Part shown: piece after piece, positions 17,358-26,287 of the stretch | How positions within the stretch are numbered: the first letter of the stretch is position 1 | Layout of the letters: the number at the start of each line of letters is the position of its first letter | Origin: Modicisalibacter sp049808615 | GTDB taxonomy: Bacteria > Pseudomonadota > Gammaproteobacteria > Pseudomonadales > Halomonadaceae | Length of the DNA stretch: 64,000 nt | Direction of reading: 5' to 3' | Assembly (NCBI RefSeq): GCF_049808615.1 | Contig: NZ_JBNCAN010000001.1 | Coordinates: 1 to 64,000, forward strand | Position numbers and translations under genes: made by a program | The notes under the pieces: generated by a model | What the model saw: the letters and a program-made list of their open reading frames with translations, nothing else | Databases searched by the model: none | Told to the model about the DNA's origin: nothing

Positions 17358-18245
17358 TCATGCCTCCTTGCCGAACAGGCCTGCGGGGCGCAGCAGCAAT
17401 ACCACGATCATCACCAGGAAGATCACGGTATTGGCGGCCTCGGGATAGAACACCTTGGTCAGCCCCTCGATCAGCCCCATCGCCAGGCCGGTCAGAATCG
17501 CCCCCAGGATCGAGCCCATGCCGCCGATCACTACCACGGCGAAGACCACGATCAGAAGACTCGAGCCCATGGTCGGCGAGACCGGATAGATCGGCGCCGC
17601 CAGCACCCCGGCGAAGGCCGCCAGCGCCACCCCGAAGCCGTAGGTCAGGGTCACCAGCAAGGGCACGTTGACCCCAAAGGCCTGCATCAATTTGGGGTTT
17701 TCCGTGCCGGCGCGCAGATAGGCACCCAGCCGGGTACGCTCGATCATGAACCAGGTAAAAAGACACACCACGAGCGCCGCCACCAGCACCCAGGCCCGAT
17801 AGGTAGGCAGGAACATGAAGCCCAGGTTGAAGCCACCGGCCAGTGCCGGAGGCACCGGGTAACTGCTGCCCGAGACGCCAAACAGATTGACCAGCGTCCC
17901 CTCGAAGATCAGCGCCAGCCCGAAGGTCAGCAGCAACCCATAGAGATGATCGATATGCTGAATGCGTCGCAGCAGAAAGCGCTCTATCAGGATGCCCAAC
18001 GCCCCGACCACCAGGGGCACTATCAATAGCGCCAGCCAATAATCCAGCCCCAGGTACTCGAGCCCCAGCAGCGCGGCGAAAGCGCCCAGCATGTACTGGG
18101 CACCATGGGCAAAGTTGATGACCTTGAGCAGGCCGAAGATCACCGCCAGCCCCAGGCTCAACAGGGCATAGAAGGCCCCATTGATCAGCCCCAGCAGCAG
18201 TTGCCCGAACAGCACCATCAGCGGGATGCCGAAAATCGTCGTCAT
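17358..18245 (-). CDS. livH: branched-chain amino acid-type ABC permease LivH
   Basis: 295 residues with eight or so membrane helices and family motifs: INFAHGAQYMLGAF near the N-terminus, RAGTENPKLMQAFG as the ATPase-coupling loop, and a GGMGSILGAILTG segment near the end. It forms the import channel with LivM. It starts 29 bases after the binding-protein gene and runs into livM, so all five genes from 21063 to 16372 form one transcription unit. Confidence 0.92.
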   Translation of the reverse strand: MTTIFGIPLMVLFGQLLLGLINGAFYALLSLGLAVIFGLLKVINFAHGAQYMLGAFAALLGLEYLGLDYWLALLIVPLVVGALGILIERFLLRRIQHIDHLYGLLLTFGLALIFEGTLVNLFGVSGSSYPVPPALAGGFNLGFMFLPTYRAWVLVAALVVCLFTWFMIERTRLGAYLRAGTENPKLMQAFGVNVPLLVTLTYGFGVALAAFAGVLAAPIYPVSPTMGSSLLIVVFAVVVIGGMGSILGAILTGLAMGLIEGLTKVFYPEAANTVIFLVMIVVLLLRPAGLFGKEA

Positions 18246-18274
18246 GGTGTCATACCCTCAGCGACGGGTTTATC

Positions 18275-19486
18275 TCACCCCTTGACCAGCGAACACTGAC
18301 TCTCGGACAAGGGACGAAAGGCTTCCTCGGCGGGAATGGTGCGCAGAATCTCGTAAAGATCCCACTCACCTTCGGATTCGCTCGGTGACTTCACCTCGAC
18401 CAGGTACATGTCGTGCACCATGCGCCCGTCCTCGCGGATGCGCCCGTCGTCGGCGAACATGTCGTTGACCGGCGTGGCGGCCATCTGCTCGCGCACCGTC
18501 GCGGCGTCATCGCTGCCGGTTTCCGCCACCGCGTTCAGATAGTGCAGCGTGCTGGAATAGATGCCGGCCTGGACCATGGTCGGCATCCGCTGGGTGCGCT
18601 CAAAATAGCGATTGGCCCACTCCCGACTCTCATCGTCCATGTCCCAGTACCAGCCGGTGGTCAACTGCAACCCCTGGGTGACATCGAGCCCCAGCGCATG
18701 CACGTCGTTCAAGAAGATCAGCAGGCCCGCCAGGGTCTGGCCGGACTGCACCAGACCGAACTGGCTGGCGGTGGTCAACGCATTGACGGTATCGGAACCG
18801 GCGTTGGCCAGGCCGACGATCTTGGCCCCGGAACCCTGGGCCTGAAGGATATAGGAGGAGAAATCGTTGGTGGGGAACGGGTGGCGCACCTTGCCGACGA
18901 TCTCGCCGCCGTTCTCCTTGACCACCGTTTCGACGTCGCTCTCCAGGGCGTGGCCGAAGGCATAGTCGGCGGTGAGCAAAAACCAGGTATCGCCGCCTTC
19001 ATCGACGATCGCCTTGGCGGTGCCGTTGGCCATCGGGTAGGTATCGTAGACCCAGTGGATATGATTGGGGGTGCAGTGCTCGTTGGTGATGCTCGAGGCC
19101 GCCGAGCCGGAGACGATGCCCAGCTTGTCCTTTTGCTCGAGAATATTGGTCACCGCAATGGTGACCGAAGACGCCACCATGCCCGCCACCAGATCGATGT
19201 CGTCCTGGTCGATCCAGCCGCGCACGGTGTTGGCGCCGACATCGGCGCTGTTGCGATCGTCGGCACTGAGCACCTCGATGGGCGCACCATTGACCTCGCC
19301 ACCGAAATCCTCGACGGCCATGTTCAGCGCCTCCAGGCCGCCCGGCCCGGCCAGGTCGCGATAGGTGCCCGACATGTCCGCCAGGTAACCGATCTTGACC
19401 ACGTCGCCGCTGATCTCGGCCTGGGCCAGGCTTGGCGCCAGCAACAGGGCGGCGGCAGTAAGAGAGGCGTGCTTGGTAATGTTCAT
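18275..19486 (-). CDS. periplasmic substrate-binding protein of the Liv-type importer
   Basis: 403 residues with a signal peptide (1-24, ending AQA before Glu) and a type I periplasmic binding fold (VKIGYLADMSGTYRDLAG start, typical of HAAT binding proteins). It should capture the substrate for the LivHM channel. The start at 19486 has GGAG six bases upstream. Unlike E. coli, where livK precedes the others, here the binding protein lies between livF and livH. The ligand pocket cannot be read reliably; it is closer in length and pattern to the broad-specificity 400-residue group than to the 345-residue leucine-binding protein. Confidence 0.88.
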   Translation of the reverse strand: MNITKHASLTAAALLLAPSLAQAEISGDVVKIGYLADMSGTYRDLAGPGGLEALNMAVEDFGGEVNGAPIEVLSADDRNSADVGANTVRGWIDQDDIDLVAGMVASSVTIAVTNILEQKDKLGIVSGSAASSITNEHCTPNHIHWVYDTYPMANGTAKAIVDEGGDTWFLLTADYAFGHALESDVETVVKENGGEIVGKVRHPFPTNDFSSYILQAQGSGAKIVGLANAGSDTVNALTTASQFGLVQSGQTLAGLLIFLNDVHALGLDVTQGLQLTTGWYWDMDDESREWANRYFERTQRMPTMVQAGIYSSTLHYLNAVAETGSDDAATVREQMAATPVNDMFADDGRIREDGRMVHDMYLVEVKSPSESEGEWDLYEILRTIPAEEAFRPLSESQCSLVKG

Positions 19487-19546
19487 CCGTTTCTCCATGC
19501 CCAGCGGGCGGCTTGTTGTTGTTGATTCAATGATGATGAAACCGGG

Positions 19547-20296
19547 TCAGACGCCGAGCACGGTATGCAGGCGTTCGCGCCGCTCGGGCAACTCGGCGGC
19601 ACTGATCTCTTCGATGATGCGGCCGTGTTCCATGACGTAGTGGCGATCGGCCAGCGGCGCGGCAAAGCGGAAGTTCTGCTCCACCAGCACCACGGTCATT
19701 CCGCGCGTCTTGAGCTTGACCAGCACCTCGCCAAGCGCCTGCACGATGACCGGCGCCAAGCCTTCGGTGATCTCGTCGAGCAGCAGCAGGTCGGCGCCGG
19801 TGCGCAGGATGCGCGCCATGGCCAGCATCTGCTGCTCGCCCCCGGAGAGGCGGGTGCCCGGGCTATGACGCCGCTCGTAGAGATTCGGGAACATGGCATA
19901 GATGTCGTCGAGGCTCATGCCGCCGGAGCGTACCGTCGGTGGCAGCAGCAGGTTCTCCTCGACATTGAGACTGGCAAAGATACCGCGCTCCTCGGGGCAG
20001 TACCCCACTCCGAGTCGAGCAATATGATGGGGCGAGGTATTCAAGGTTTCGTGCCCGTCGATGACGATCGAGCCGGAGCGTCGGTCGACCATGTTCATGA
20101 TCGCCCGCAGGGTCGTGGTGCGCCCAGCGCCGTTACGCCCCAGCAAGGTCACCAGTTCGCCCTTGCGCACCTCGAAATCGACGCCGTGCAGGATGTGCGA
20201 CTCGCCGTAGAAGGCATGCAGGTCGCTGACCTTGAGCTGCTCGGGAGTATCGCTTGCCCTGTTGGCAACCCCGGTCTGTTCCAGTGTCGTCGTCAT
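19547..20296 (-). CDS. livF: ABC transporter ATPase LivF
   Basis: 249 residues with Q-loop region PEERGIFASL, signature LSGGEQQMLAMA, Walker B DLLLLDEITEGLAP and H-loop region TVVLVEQN. The Walker A reads GRNGAGRTT: the usual lysine is an arginine. I believe this Arg form occurs in several LivF-like proteins, so it need not mean loss of activity. The start overlaps the end of livG by four bases. It energises import together with LivG. Confidence 0.9.
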   Translation of the reverse strand: MTTTLEQTGVANRASDTPEQLKVSDLHAFYGESHILHGVDFEVRKGELVTLLGRNGAGRTTTLRAIMNMVDRRSGSIVIDGHETLNTSPHHIARLGVGYCPEERGIFASLNVEENLLLPPTVRSGGMSLDDIYAMFPNLYERRHSPGTRLSGGEQQMLAMARILRTGADLLLLDEITEGLAPVIVQALGEVLVKLKTRGMTVVLVEQNFRFAAPLADRHYVMEHGRIIEEISAAELPERRERLHTVLGV

Positions 20297-21063
20297 GCGC
20301 TCTCCTCCACCACAGAGTCACTACCCATGTAGGCCTCGCGCACCTTGGGGTCGGTGGAGACGCTGGCATAGTCGCCTTCCGCCAGCACCGCGCCTCGAGC
20401 CAGAACGGTGATGCGATCGCACAGGCGGCTGACCACGCTGAGGTTGTGCTCGACCATCAGTACCGTCCGCCCCTTGGCGGCTTCGCGAATCAGCGCCACG
20501 ACCCGATCAACATCCTCCGCCCCCATGCCCTGGGTGGGCTCGTCGAGCAGCATGATGGTCGGTTCCAGGGCCAGGGTGGTGGCCAGTTCCAGGGCACGCT
20601 TGCGCCCGTAGGGCAGTTCCACCGTCAGGCTATCCGCATCCCTTTCCAGGCCGACCTGGGCCAGTAACTCCCTGGCCCGCTCATCGAGAGCGGTCAGGCT
20701 GCGCTCGGACTTCCAGAAGTGAAACGAAGTGCCCAGCTTGCGCTGCAGAGCAACGCGGACATTCTCCAGCACCGTCATGTGGGCGAACACCGCGGATATC
20801 TGGAACGAGCGCACCAGGCCCAGGCGGGCGATCTGGTTGGCCTTCATATTGGTGATCGGTTTGCCCCGGTAGAGAATTTCACCGTGGCTGGGAGGAAGAA
20901 ACTTGGTCAATAGATTGAAGACGGTGGTCTTGCCCGCCCCATTGGGACCGATCAGGGCATGAATATGCCCTTCGGTGACCTGCAGGTCGACCCGATCGAC
21001 CGCAGTGAACCCGCGAAACGTCTTGGTCAATTCCTGCGTTTCGAGTATGAACTCCCGGGGCAT
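20293..21063 (-). CDS. livG: ABC transporter ATPase LivG
   Basis: 256 residues with a normal Walker A (GPNGAGKTTV), Q-loop (VRSFQISAVFAH), a signature region in which the usual LSGG is replaced by VELPYGRKRALELA as in the LivG family, Walker B (IMLLDEPTQGMG) and H-loop (VLMVEHNLSVV). It is the first gene of the liv-type operon and shares an ATGA-type junction with livF. A 5' leader hairpin and an operator-like dyad lie upstream (21078-21094 and 21161-21174). Confidence 0.92.
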   Translation of the reverse strand: MPREFILETQELTKTFRGFTAVDRVDLQVTEGHIHALIGPNGAGKTTVFNLLTKFLPPSHGEILYRGKPITNMKANQIARLGLVRSFQISAVFAHMTVLENVRVALQRKLGTSFHFWKSERSLTALDERARELLAQVGLERDADSLTVELPYGRKRALELATTLALEPTIMLLDEPTQGMGAEDVDRVVALIREAAKGRTVLMVEHNLSVVSRLCDRITVLARGAVLAEGDYASVSTDPKVREAYMGSDSVVEESA

Positions 21064-21077
21064 AGGCAGTCCTCTGG

Positions 21078-21094
21078 CGATCGCAAGGCGATCG
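21078..21094 (-). other. hairpin in the livG leader
   Basis: CGATCGC (21078-21084) and GCGATCG (21088-21094) pair around AAG, 15 bases upstream of the livG start on the minus strand. On the plus strand it is followed by TTTTG and could look like a terminator, but no plus-strand gene ends here. It may simply shape the 5' end of the liv mRNA. Confidence 0.35.
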
Positions 21095-21160
21095 TTTTGT
21101 TATTGTTGTCACCCCTACAGGTACCGAAAATGGTTCTTGACGGCGCTGCGAGGCAATAAT

Positions 21161-21174
21161 TTACGTTAGCGTAA
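21161..21174. promoter_or_regulatory. operator-like dyad upstream of the liv-type operon
   Basis: TTACG (21161-21165) and CGTAA (21170-21174) flank TTAG, about 100 bp upstream of livG and 140 bp upstream of the divergent AEC gene. The TTACGnnnnCGTAA form resembles motifs described for MerR-family regulators of branched-chain acid degradation (LiuR-like). This link is from memory and is not confirmed here. Confidence 0.35.
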
Positions 21175-21313
21175 GCTAGAGCAGCCGCCACTCGCCTTCA
21201 ACCACTGCTTGTCGGAACTCGACCAATGATAGATATATAAGCAAAATAAGAAAGAATGCCAGTCTGCATTCGCTACACTATTCACCACTCCGCTTATTGC
21301 ATAAGGATTGTTC

Positions 21314-22192
21314 ATGCTCGCCGAGCTGTTTGCCGTCATGGCACCGGTATTCTTCGGTGCGGGACTCGGCTTTTTCTGGATACGCCTGGGTCACGCCTAT
21401 CCGGTCGAGTTCGTCACCAAACTGGTGTTCAACATCGGCACGCCGGCGCTGATCCTCGCTGCCCTGGGCAATGCCGAGATCGATGCTCGAAGCTTCGGGC
21501 AAACCTTGCTGGGCGCATTGATCGTGATGGGTATCATGGCCGGCGCCAGCCTGCTGATGGCCAAGGTGCTGGGCAAGGATTGGAAGGTGATCGTTTCCCC
21601 AACCATGTATCCCAATACCGGTAACATGGGGCTTCCGGTCACGCTTTATGCTTTCGGTAATGCCGGCTTCGCCTATGCCATCACGGTGATGGTCTCGGTG
21701 TCCCTGCTTCAATTCACCTTCGGCGCCATGCTGGCAAGCCGGGGCGGCCGTCCACTGCGCACGCTACTTCGCACCCCTACCATTTACGCCATACTGATCG
21801 CGCTGGGGTTATTGCTCACCGATTCCTCCTTGCCCCGCTGGGCAGCAAATACCGTCGATCTGATTTCGGGCTTCTGCGTGCCGCTGATGCTGATCACCCT
21901 GGGGGTGTCACTGGCCAGCATCCAGGTGAGGAGCCTGGTTTCGGGACTGCAATTCAGCCTGCTGCGTATTCCCGCCGCCGCCTTGATCGCCTTTGGCGTC
22001 GCCCAGTTGCTGGGCCTGCCGCCCTTGGCGCAGAGCGTGCTGATCCTGCAGATGAGCATGCCGGTGGCGGTCTATAACTACCTGTTCGCCCAGCGCGCTC
22101 GGCGTGAACCGGAATACGTCGCCGGCCTGGTGTTCTGTTCGACGCTACTATCATTCATTTACTTGCCGGTGCTGCTGGCGATCATGATGTGA
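21314..22192 (+). CDS. AEC-family (auxin efflux carrier-like) membrane transporter
   Basis: 292 residues with about ten membrane segments and family features: APVFFGAGLGFFWI at the N-terminus, TMYPNTGNMGLPV at the first crossover, PLMLITLGVSL in the second repeat and QMSMPVAVYNYLFA near the second crossover. Bacterial members move malonate, malate or other organic anions; the substrate here is unknown. The ATG at 21314 has AAGGA seven bases upstream. It diverges from the liv operon across a 250-base regulatory gap and converges on the ParDE pair. Confidence 0.85.
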   Translation: MLAELFAVMAPVFFGAGLGFFWIRLGHAYPVEFVTKLVFNIGTPALILAALGNAEIDARSFGQTLLGALIVMGIMAGASLLMAKVLGKDWKVIVSPTMYPNTGNMGLPVTLYAFGNAGFAYAITVMVSVSLLQFTFGAMLASRGGRPLRTLLRTPTIYAILIALGLLLTDSSLPRWAANTVDLISGFCVPLMLITLGVSLASIQVRSLVSGLQFSLLRIPAAALIAFGVAQLLGLPPLAQSVLILQMSMPVAVYNYLFAQRARREPEYVAGLVFCSTLLSFIYLPVLLAIMM

Positions 22193-22206
22193 GGTGGAGG
22201 AGAAAT

Positions 22207-22491
22207 TCACTCTTTGACGGGTGGCCATTGCCTTGCGGTATGGACCAAGGCCAGCATCCATAGGGTATTGCCTTCTATCATATAGACGAGCCGATAGTGC
22301 TCGTGGGGGATTAGTTCGCGGGTGCCAGGGATCTTGCCTTTTGCCCCTAGCTTGGGAAAATCGGCAAGCTTGGCAGCCGCGTCGCTGAAAAGTTGATCCA
22401 TCCGAGCCGCGGCACGGGGATCATTAACCGCTATGAATTCTCTTGTATCTTGCCGATCTCGATCCGCCTCTGGCGTCCATTTGACCTTCAC
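22207..22491 (-). CDS. ParE/RelE-superfamily toxin
   Basis: 94 residues of the ParE fold: KWTPEADRDRQDTREFI at the N-terminus, a central helix pair and the C-terminal strands YRLVYMIEGNTLWMLALVHTARQWP. ParE toxins poison DNA gyrase; RelE relatives cut mRNA. The pattern favours ParE. It overlaps the upstream antitoxin gene by four bases (ATGA), the usual antitoxin-toxin order and coupling. Confidence 0.85.
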   Translation of the reverse strand: MKVKWTPEADRDRQDTREFIAVNDPRAAARMDQLFSDAAAKLADFPKLGAKGKIPGTRELIPHEHYRLVYMIEGNTLWMLALVHTARQWPPVKE

Positions 22492-22781
22492 TTACCAGCC
22501 TCGTCGACCTCACGCAGCAATTCAGCGCGCCGCAGAGTCGCTTCTGCCTCGACTTCTTCATTGGAGCGGCCACGGCCAGCTTGCACCGAGGCCTGCGCAA
22601 TCTCCACCTTGCGGCTCAAAAACTCATCGTATTCTCGAGACTCATGTTGTCGCTTTATGAATTCGCGCATCAGCTCTCGAAGCACTTGCGAGGCGGGTCG
22701 ATGAGCCGCCTCGGCCTCAGCCATGAACTCATCCCGTAGCTCGGACTCCAGCTTCATCGTGAATACCGCTTGTTTAGCCAT
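22488..22781 (-). CDS. ribbon-helix-helix antitoxin paired with the ParE-like toxin
   Basis: 97 residues from the ATG at 22781 (MAKQAVFTMKLESEL). The N-terminal strand (AVFTMKL) and two helices (ELRDEFMAEAEAAHRPASQVLRELM) form a ribbon-helix-helix DNA-binding domain. The charged C-terminal half would wrap the toxin. It should also repress its own promoter. The pair lies between unrelated metabolic genes with no integrase nearby, so it is a stand-alone chromosomal module. Confidence 0.82.
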   Translation of the reverse strand: MAKQAVFTMKLESELRDEFMAEAEAAHRPASQVLRELMREFIKRQHESREYDEFLSRKVEIAQASVQAGRGRSNEEVEAEATLRRAELLREVDEAGK

Positions 22782-22908
22782 GATTGATGCTTCCATCAGG
22801 AACGAATATACGAAGTATATACGTCATCATTACTTCACGCCAAGTTCGCTTATCAAGCAACGATCGATTGACGGCGTGGCTGAGAACCGGCGATTGATGC
22901 AAGGGCTT

Positions 22909-23634
22909 TCACCCCTCGACGGTTCTCACCACCTCTTCCGCCAGAATCTGCAAAGAATCATGGATGGGCACGGCAGTATTCAAGTCGCTTTGGATAACCG
23001 ACAACTCGGTACAGGTCAGGACAAGCACATCGGCGCCTTGTCGACTCAGATCCTCGGCAGCGCGGTTGAACGCATTCAGAGTATCCGCATGGCGTTTTTC
23101 ACCGCGCTTGACGGCGCGAATGACCTCGAGAAGTGCATTCTCATCCTGCGGATACATCAGCGTGAGCCCGACATCGTCCGCGTAGCGCTCATAGAGGCCG
23201 ATCTTGCGCAGTGCCGGCGAGGCCAGCATGCCGATCCTCGCACCTGGCGCTGCTGCGTGCACGGCACTCAAGGTCAACTGAACCATGTTCAATACGGGAA
23301 TGGCGACGGCTTCTTGAGCATGGTCCCAATAGTAGTGGGCCGTATTACACGGCATTACCAGAAAGCGGGCCCCGGCTTTCTCCAGCCGCTGCGCCATGGC
23401 GGCGATCGTCGGCTCGGGATTTTCGCCATCCCCTTCGATCAACGCCTTGATCCGCGAGGGCACCTTGGGATTGTTGTCGACCAGCAGGTGGATATGGTCC
23501 GAATCATCCTTCGCCGGGGTGGCATCGATGACGCGTTGCATGAACTCGACCGTGGCATCGGGGCCCATGCCACCGATGACACCGACCATCGGATACGCTG
23601 CATCAGCGGGGCCCGAAGAGCTGAAGTCAGTCAT
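22909..23634 (-). CDS. aspartate/glutamate racemase family protein
   Basis: 241 residues of the Asp/Glu racemase superfamily, close to the YgeA/aspartate racemase branch: GVIGGMGPDATVEFM at the N-terminus, first catalytic cysteine in VMPCNTAHYYW, second in LVLTCTELS. With both cysteines it should catalyse cofactor-independent racemisation of an acidic or related amino acid. It is the last gene of a minus-strand series with a DegT aminotransferase, a HisD-like dehydrogenase and a PLP decarboxylase, so its substrate probably belongs to that pathway. Confidence 0.83.
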   Translation of the reverse strand: MTDFSSSGPADAAYPMVGVIGGMGPDATVEFMQRVIDATPAKDDSDHIHLLVDNNPKVPSRIKALIEGDGENPEPTIAAMAQRLEKAGARFLVMPCNTAHYYWDHAQEAVAIPVLNMVQLTLSAVHAAAPGARIGMLASPALRKIGLYERYADDVGLTLMYPQDENALLEVIRAVKRGEKRHADTLNAFNRAAEDLSRQGADVLVLTCTELSVIQSDLNTAVPIHDSLQILAEEVVRTVEG

Positions 23635-23731
23635 TTGTCGAAGTCATCAGCGCGTTCTTGAACATGCTCTTGCGTCCTCTTCGAAACGCCTTGTGGGTGA
23701 ATTGATGGCATCCATCCTGGACGCGATTGGC

Positions 23732-24922
23732 TCATCCGCTTTCTTGCAATGCCTCACCGATGAGTCGCGTGATTTCCACGCAATCCTTCTCATCGAAGGT
23801 CAGCGGAATGCGTAGATCGCAAAGCGTGGCCAATACTTTTTCCGTGTTGGGTACCGGGCGCGTACTCCCCAGGTAGCGCCAGCTGTCGTAGCGGCTGGTG
23901 TAATCTTCCGGCTCATCACGGCCATACCATTTGAGTGGTATGCCGCGTCGTTCACAACCCGAAATGAAGGCGGCGATGCGTTCACGGGGCACTTCAGGCA
24001 GGCGAAACTGAATGGAACTGCCGACGAAGTCTTCTTCCGGCGGTCTTGGGATCAAGGCAATCAGATCCTCTTGACCGAGACCCTCCTCCAATACGCGGTA
24101 GCGCCGGTTCCAGCGCTCCCGTCGTTCCGCCAACTCTGCCAGCTGTGGGCGCAGCACGGCCGCACGCAGGTTGTCCATGCGGCCACTGCAATTGGCGGTC
24201 TGCAGGCGCACGTCACCGAAGCTGTCGGCGGCTGGAGCCGCCAGGTGGCGATCAAACAGCATATAGGAACCGGAGAGTATGACGGCGCGACGCATGACCT
24301 CGGGATCATCCGTGGTCAACAGCCCGCCTTCGCCGGAATTGAGATGCTTGTAGGTCTGGGTGCTGAAGCAGCCAATCTTGCCGAAGGTACCGCTTGGTCG
24401 CCCTTTCCAGGCGGCACCCATGGTATGGGCGCAATCTTCGATGAGGGTGATGCCCAGATCGTCGCAAGCCGCGACGATAGCGTCCATGTCGCCGATATGG
24501 CCGCGCATGTGCGAAAGCAGGAAGAAGCGGGCGCCACTTTCCTCGGCGGCCCGGCGCAGATCGTCGATATCGACCGTGGTGTCATCCTGTATGTCGACCA
24601 GTACCGCGATCCCACCGGCGCCGTGAATGCTGCCCGGCACCGGCGACAAGGTGAAGGCATTGCACAACACCTTCTCGCCCGGCTGGAGGCCCGCAGCGCG
24701 CAAGGCAATCTGCAGGGCGTAGCCACCTGAGGCACAGGTCAGGCAATAGGCCACGCCCAGGCTGTCGGCGAACTCCTGCTCCAACAAGGCGGTTTCGCCG
24801 CGCTCCCCCTCCACCAGATTGTAGCGATGCAGACGCCCACTGCGCATGACCGCGACCGCCGCTTCGATGGCCGCCTCGGGCAGGGGCTCCTGCTGGGTGA
24901 AGGATTTTGAAAAGATCTGCAT
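23732..24922 (-). CDS. DegT/DnrJ/EryC1/StrS-family PLP aminotransferase
   Basis: 396 residues from the ATG at 24922 (MQIFSKSFTQQEPLP), 14 bases after the HisD-like stop. The PLP-lysine region is CFSTQTYKHLNSGEGG; the cofactor Asp and His lie in LIEDCAHTMGA. The family normally transaminates keto-sugars, but the neighbours here (amino acid decarboxylase, HisD-like dehydrogenase, racemase) suggest a small amino acid-derived substrate. The first ten residues and the GRLHRYNLVEGERGETALLE segment are unlike the sugar enzymes I know. An uncharacterised catabolic or osmolyte role is possible. Confidence 0.82.
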   Translation of the reverse strand: MQIFSKSFTQQEPLPEAAIEAAVAVMRSGRLHRYNLVEGERGETALLEQEFADSLGVAYCLTCASGGYALQIALRAAGLQPGEKVLCNAFTLSPVPGSIHGAGGIAVLVDIQDDTTVDIDDLRRAAEESGARFFLLSHMRGHIGDMDAIVAACDDLGITLIEDCAHTMGAAWKGRPSGTFGKIGCFSTQTYKHLNSGEGGLLTTDDPEVMRRAVILSGSYMLFDRHLAAPAADSFGDVRLQTANCSGRMDNLRAAVLRPQLAELAERRERWNRRYRVLEEGLGQEDLIALIPRPPEEDFVGSSIQFRLPEVPRERIAAFISGCERRGIPLKWYGRDEPEDYTSRYDSWRYLGSTRPVPNTEKVLATLCDLRIPLTFDEKDCVEITRLIGEALQESG

Positions 24923-24936
24923 GATAATTCCCTTGC

Positions 24937-26262
24937 TCAGTAGCGCTGCTGATCGTGAACCGGGAAGTCCCAGGCTTGCTCGGGAAAGTACTTGCGCAGC
25001 CGCCAGTCGCAGGCACGGGCGTGCCCTTCCATGCCTTCGGTGCGCGAGATACGCGAGCCGGCGGCACTGAAGGTCCGGTTGGCCTCTTCGCTCAACTGCT
25101 GAGTGGTCAGCACCTTCATGAACTTGTGGACATTGAGGCCTCCGCTGTAACGCCCGGCACGCTTGGTCGGCAGGATATGGTTGGTGCCGGAGCACTTGTC
25201 GCCATGGGTCACGGTGCTGCCTTCGCCGAGGAACAACGAGCCGTAGTTGCTCAGGTGCTGCTTCCACCACTCAAGGTCGTCGCAGAACACCTGCAGGTGC
25301 TCGCAGGCGTAGCGATCGCTGACCTCGACGACCTCTTCGCGACTGTCGCAGAGGATGACTTCGCCGAAGTCCCGCCAGGCGGCGCGGATCACCTCGGCAT
25401 TGGGCATGTCGTCGGCGACCTTGGGCAGCAGCTCGATCACTTCCTGGCCCACGCGCTCGGAAGTCGTGAACAGCCACACCGGGGAGTTGGGGCCATGTTC
25501 GGCCTGAGAGACCAGATCGACCGCGATGGTCATAGGGTCGGCACTGTCGTCGGCAATGATCGCCGACTCTGTGGGTCCGGCGAACACATCGATGCCCACC
25601 TGACCGAACAACAGACGCTTGGCCTCGGCCACGTAGGCGTTGCCCGGTCCGACCAGGATGTCCGCCTCGCGACCGGTGAAGAGCCCAAAGGCCATGCTTG
25701 CCATGGCATGCACGCCGCCCATTTCGAGAATCACGTCGGCGCCGGCCACATCAAGCGCATAGCACACTGCGGGATCGATGCTGTCACCGCGTGGCGGTGA
25801 ACAGGCCACCACGAAGGGCACTCCGGCGGCCTTGGCGGTAGCCACGCTCATCAGCGCCGAGGCGGCATGGGCGTAGCGCCCGCCGGGAATATAACAACCG
25901 GCACACTGCACCGGCAGTATTCGCTGGCCCAGGATGACGCCCTGCTCGGTCTCGATCTCGAATCCTTGCAGGCTGTCGCGCTGGGCCTCAGCGAAACGGC
26001 GTATCTGGCGATGAGCAAAATCGATATCACCCTTGACCGTTTGCGGGACCTGGGCGATCAGAGTCTGGCGCTTGTCATCGCTAAGCACGAAGTCGCCTGT
26101 CCAATTGTCGAACTTCTGCGCGTATTCGCGCACTGCAACTTCGCCGCGCTCACGGATGTCGTCGAGCATGCCACGCACGGCCTGCGTGACACGCTGATCT
26201 TCTGCTTCAGCACCAGCGGATGCAGCTGCGGATTTCAGATGTCGTATTGTCACTGTTGTCAC
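24937..26262 (-). CDS. histidinol dehydrogenase-like NAD-dependent alcohol dehydrogenase
   Basis: 441 residues of the HisD family: PGGRYAHAASALM, VGPGNAYVAEAKRLLFG, the Gln/His pair in LVSQAEHGPNSP, the Glu-His pair in YACEHLQVF, the Asp and His in HGDKCSGTNHILPT, and Glu/His in EGMEGHAR. All zinc and base residues are kept, so it should oxidise an alcohol to an acid in two steps. The context is not histidine synthesis. A known divergent branch (HpsN, sulfopropanediol dehydrogenase) has this kind of setting, but substrate identity is unproven. The start is a GTG at 26262 with a second GTG three codons on. Confidence 0.85.
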   Translation of the reverse strand: MTTVTIRHLKSAAASAGAEAEDQRVTQAVRGMLDDIRERGEVAVREYAQKFDNWTGDFVLSDDKRQTLIAQVPQTVKGDIDFAHRQIRRFAEAQRDSLQGFEIETEQGVILGQRILPVQCAGCYIPGGRYAHAASALMSVATAKAAGVPFVVACSPPRGDSIDPAVCYALDVAGADVILEMGGVHAMASMAFGLFTGREADILVGPGNAYVAEAKRLLFGQVGIDVFAGPTESAIIADDSADPMTIAVDLVSQAEHGPNSPVWLFTTSERVGQEVIELLPKVADDMPNAEVIRAAWRDFGEVILCDSREEVVEVSDRYACEHLQVFCDDLEWWKQHLSNYGSLFLGEGSTVTHGDKCSGTNHILPTKRAGRYSGGLNVHKFMKVLTTQQLSEEANRTFSAAGSRISRTEGMEGHARACDWRLRKYFPEQAWDFPVHDQQRY

Positions 26263-26287
26263 CTTTCTCGTGTGCTATCCATGAAAA

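Noticed and set aside
16372..18039. 555-codon minus-strand frame read as one long protein
   Set aside because: Only the part after 17361 carries LivM features; the upstream part is an out-of-frame reading of livH. The livM start at 17355 with AGGAGG is preferred.
23732..25270. 512-codon frame including DegT
   Set aside because: The first 116 codons are an out-of-frame reading of the HisD-like gene. The DegT protein starts at 24922.
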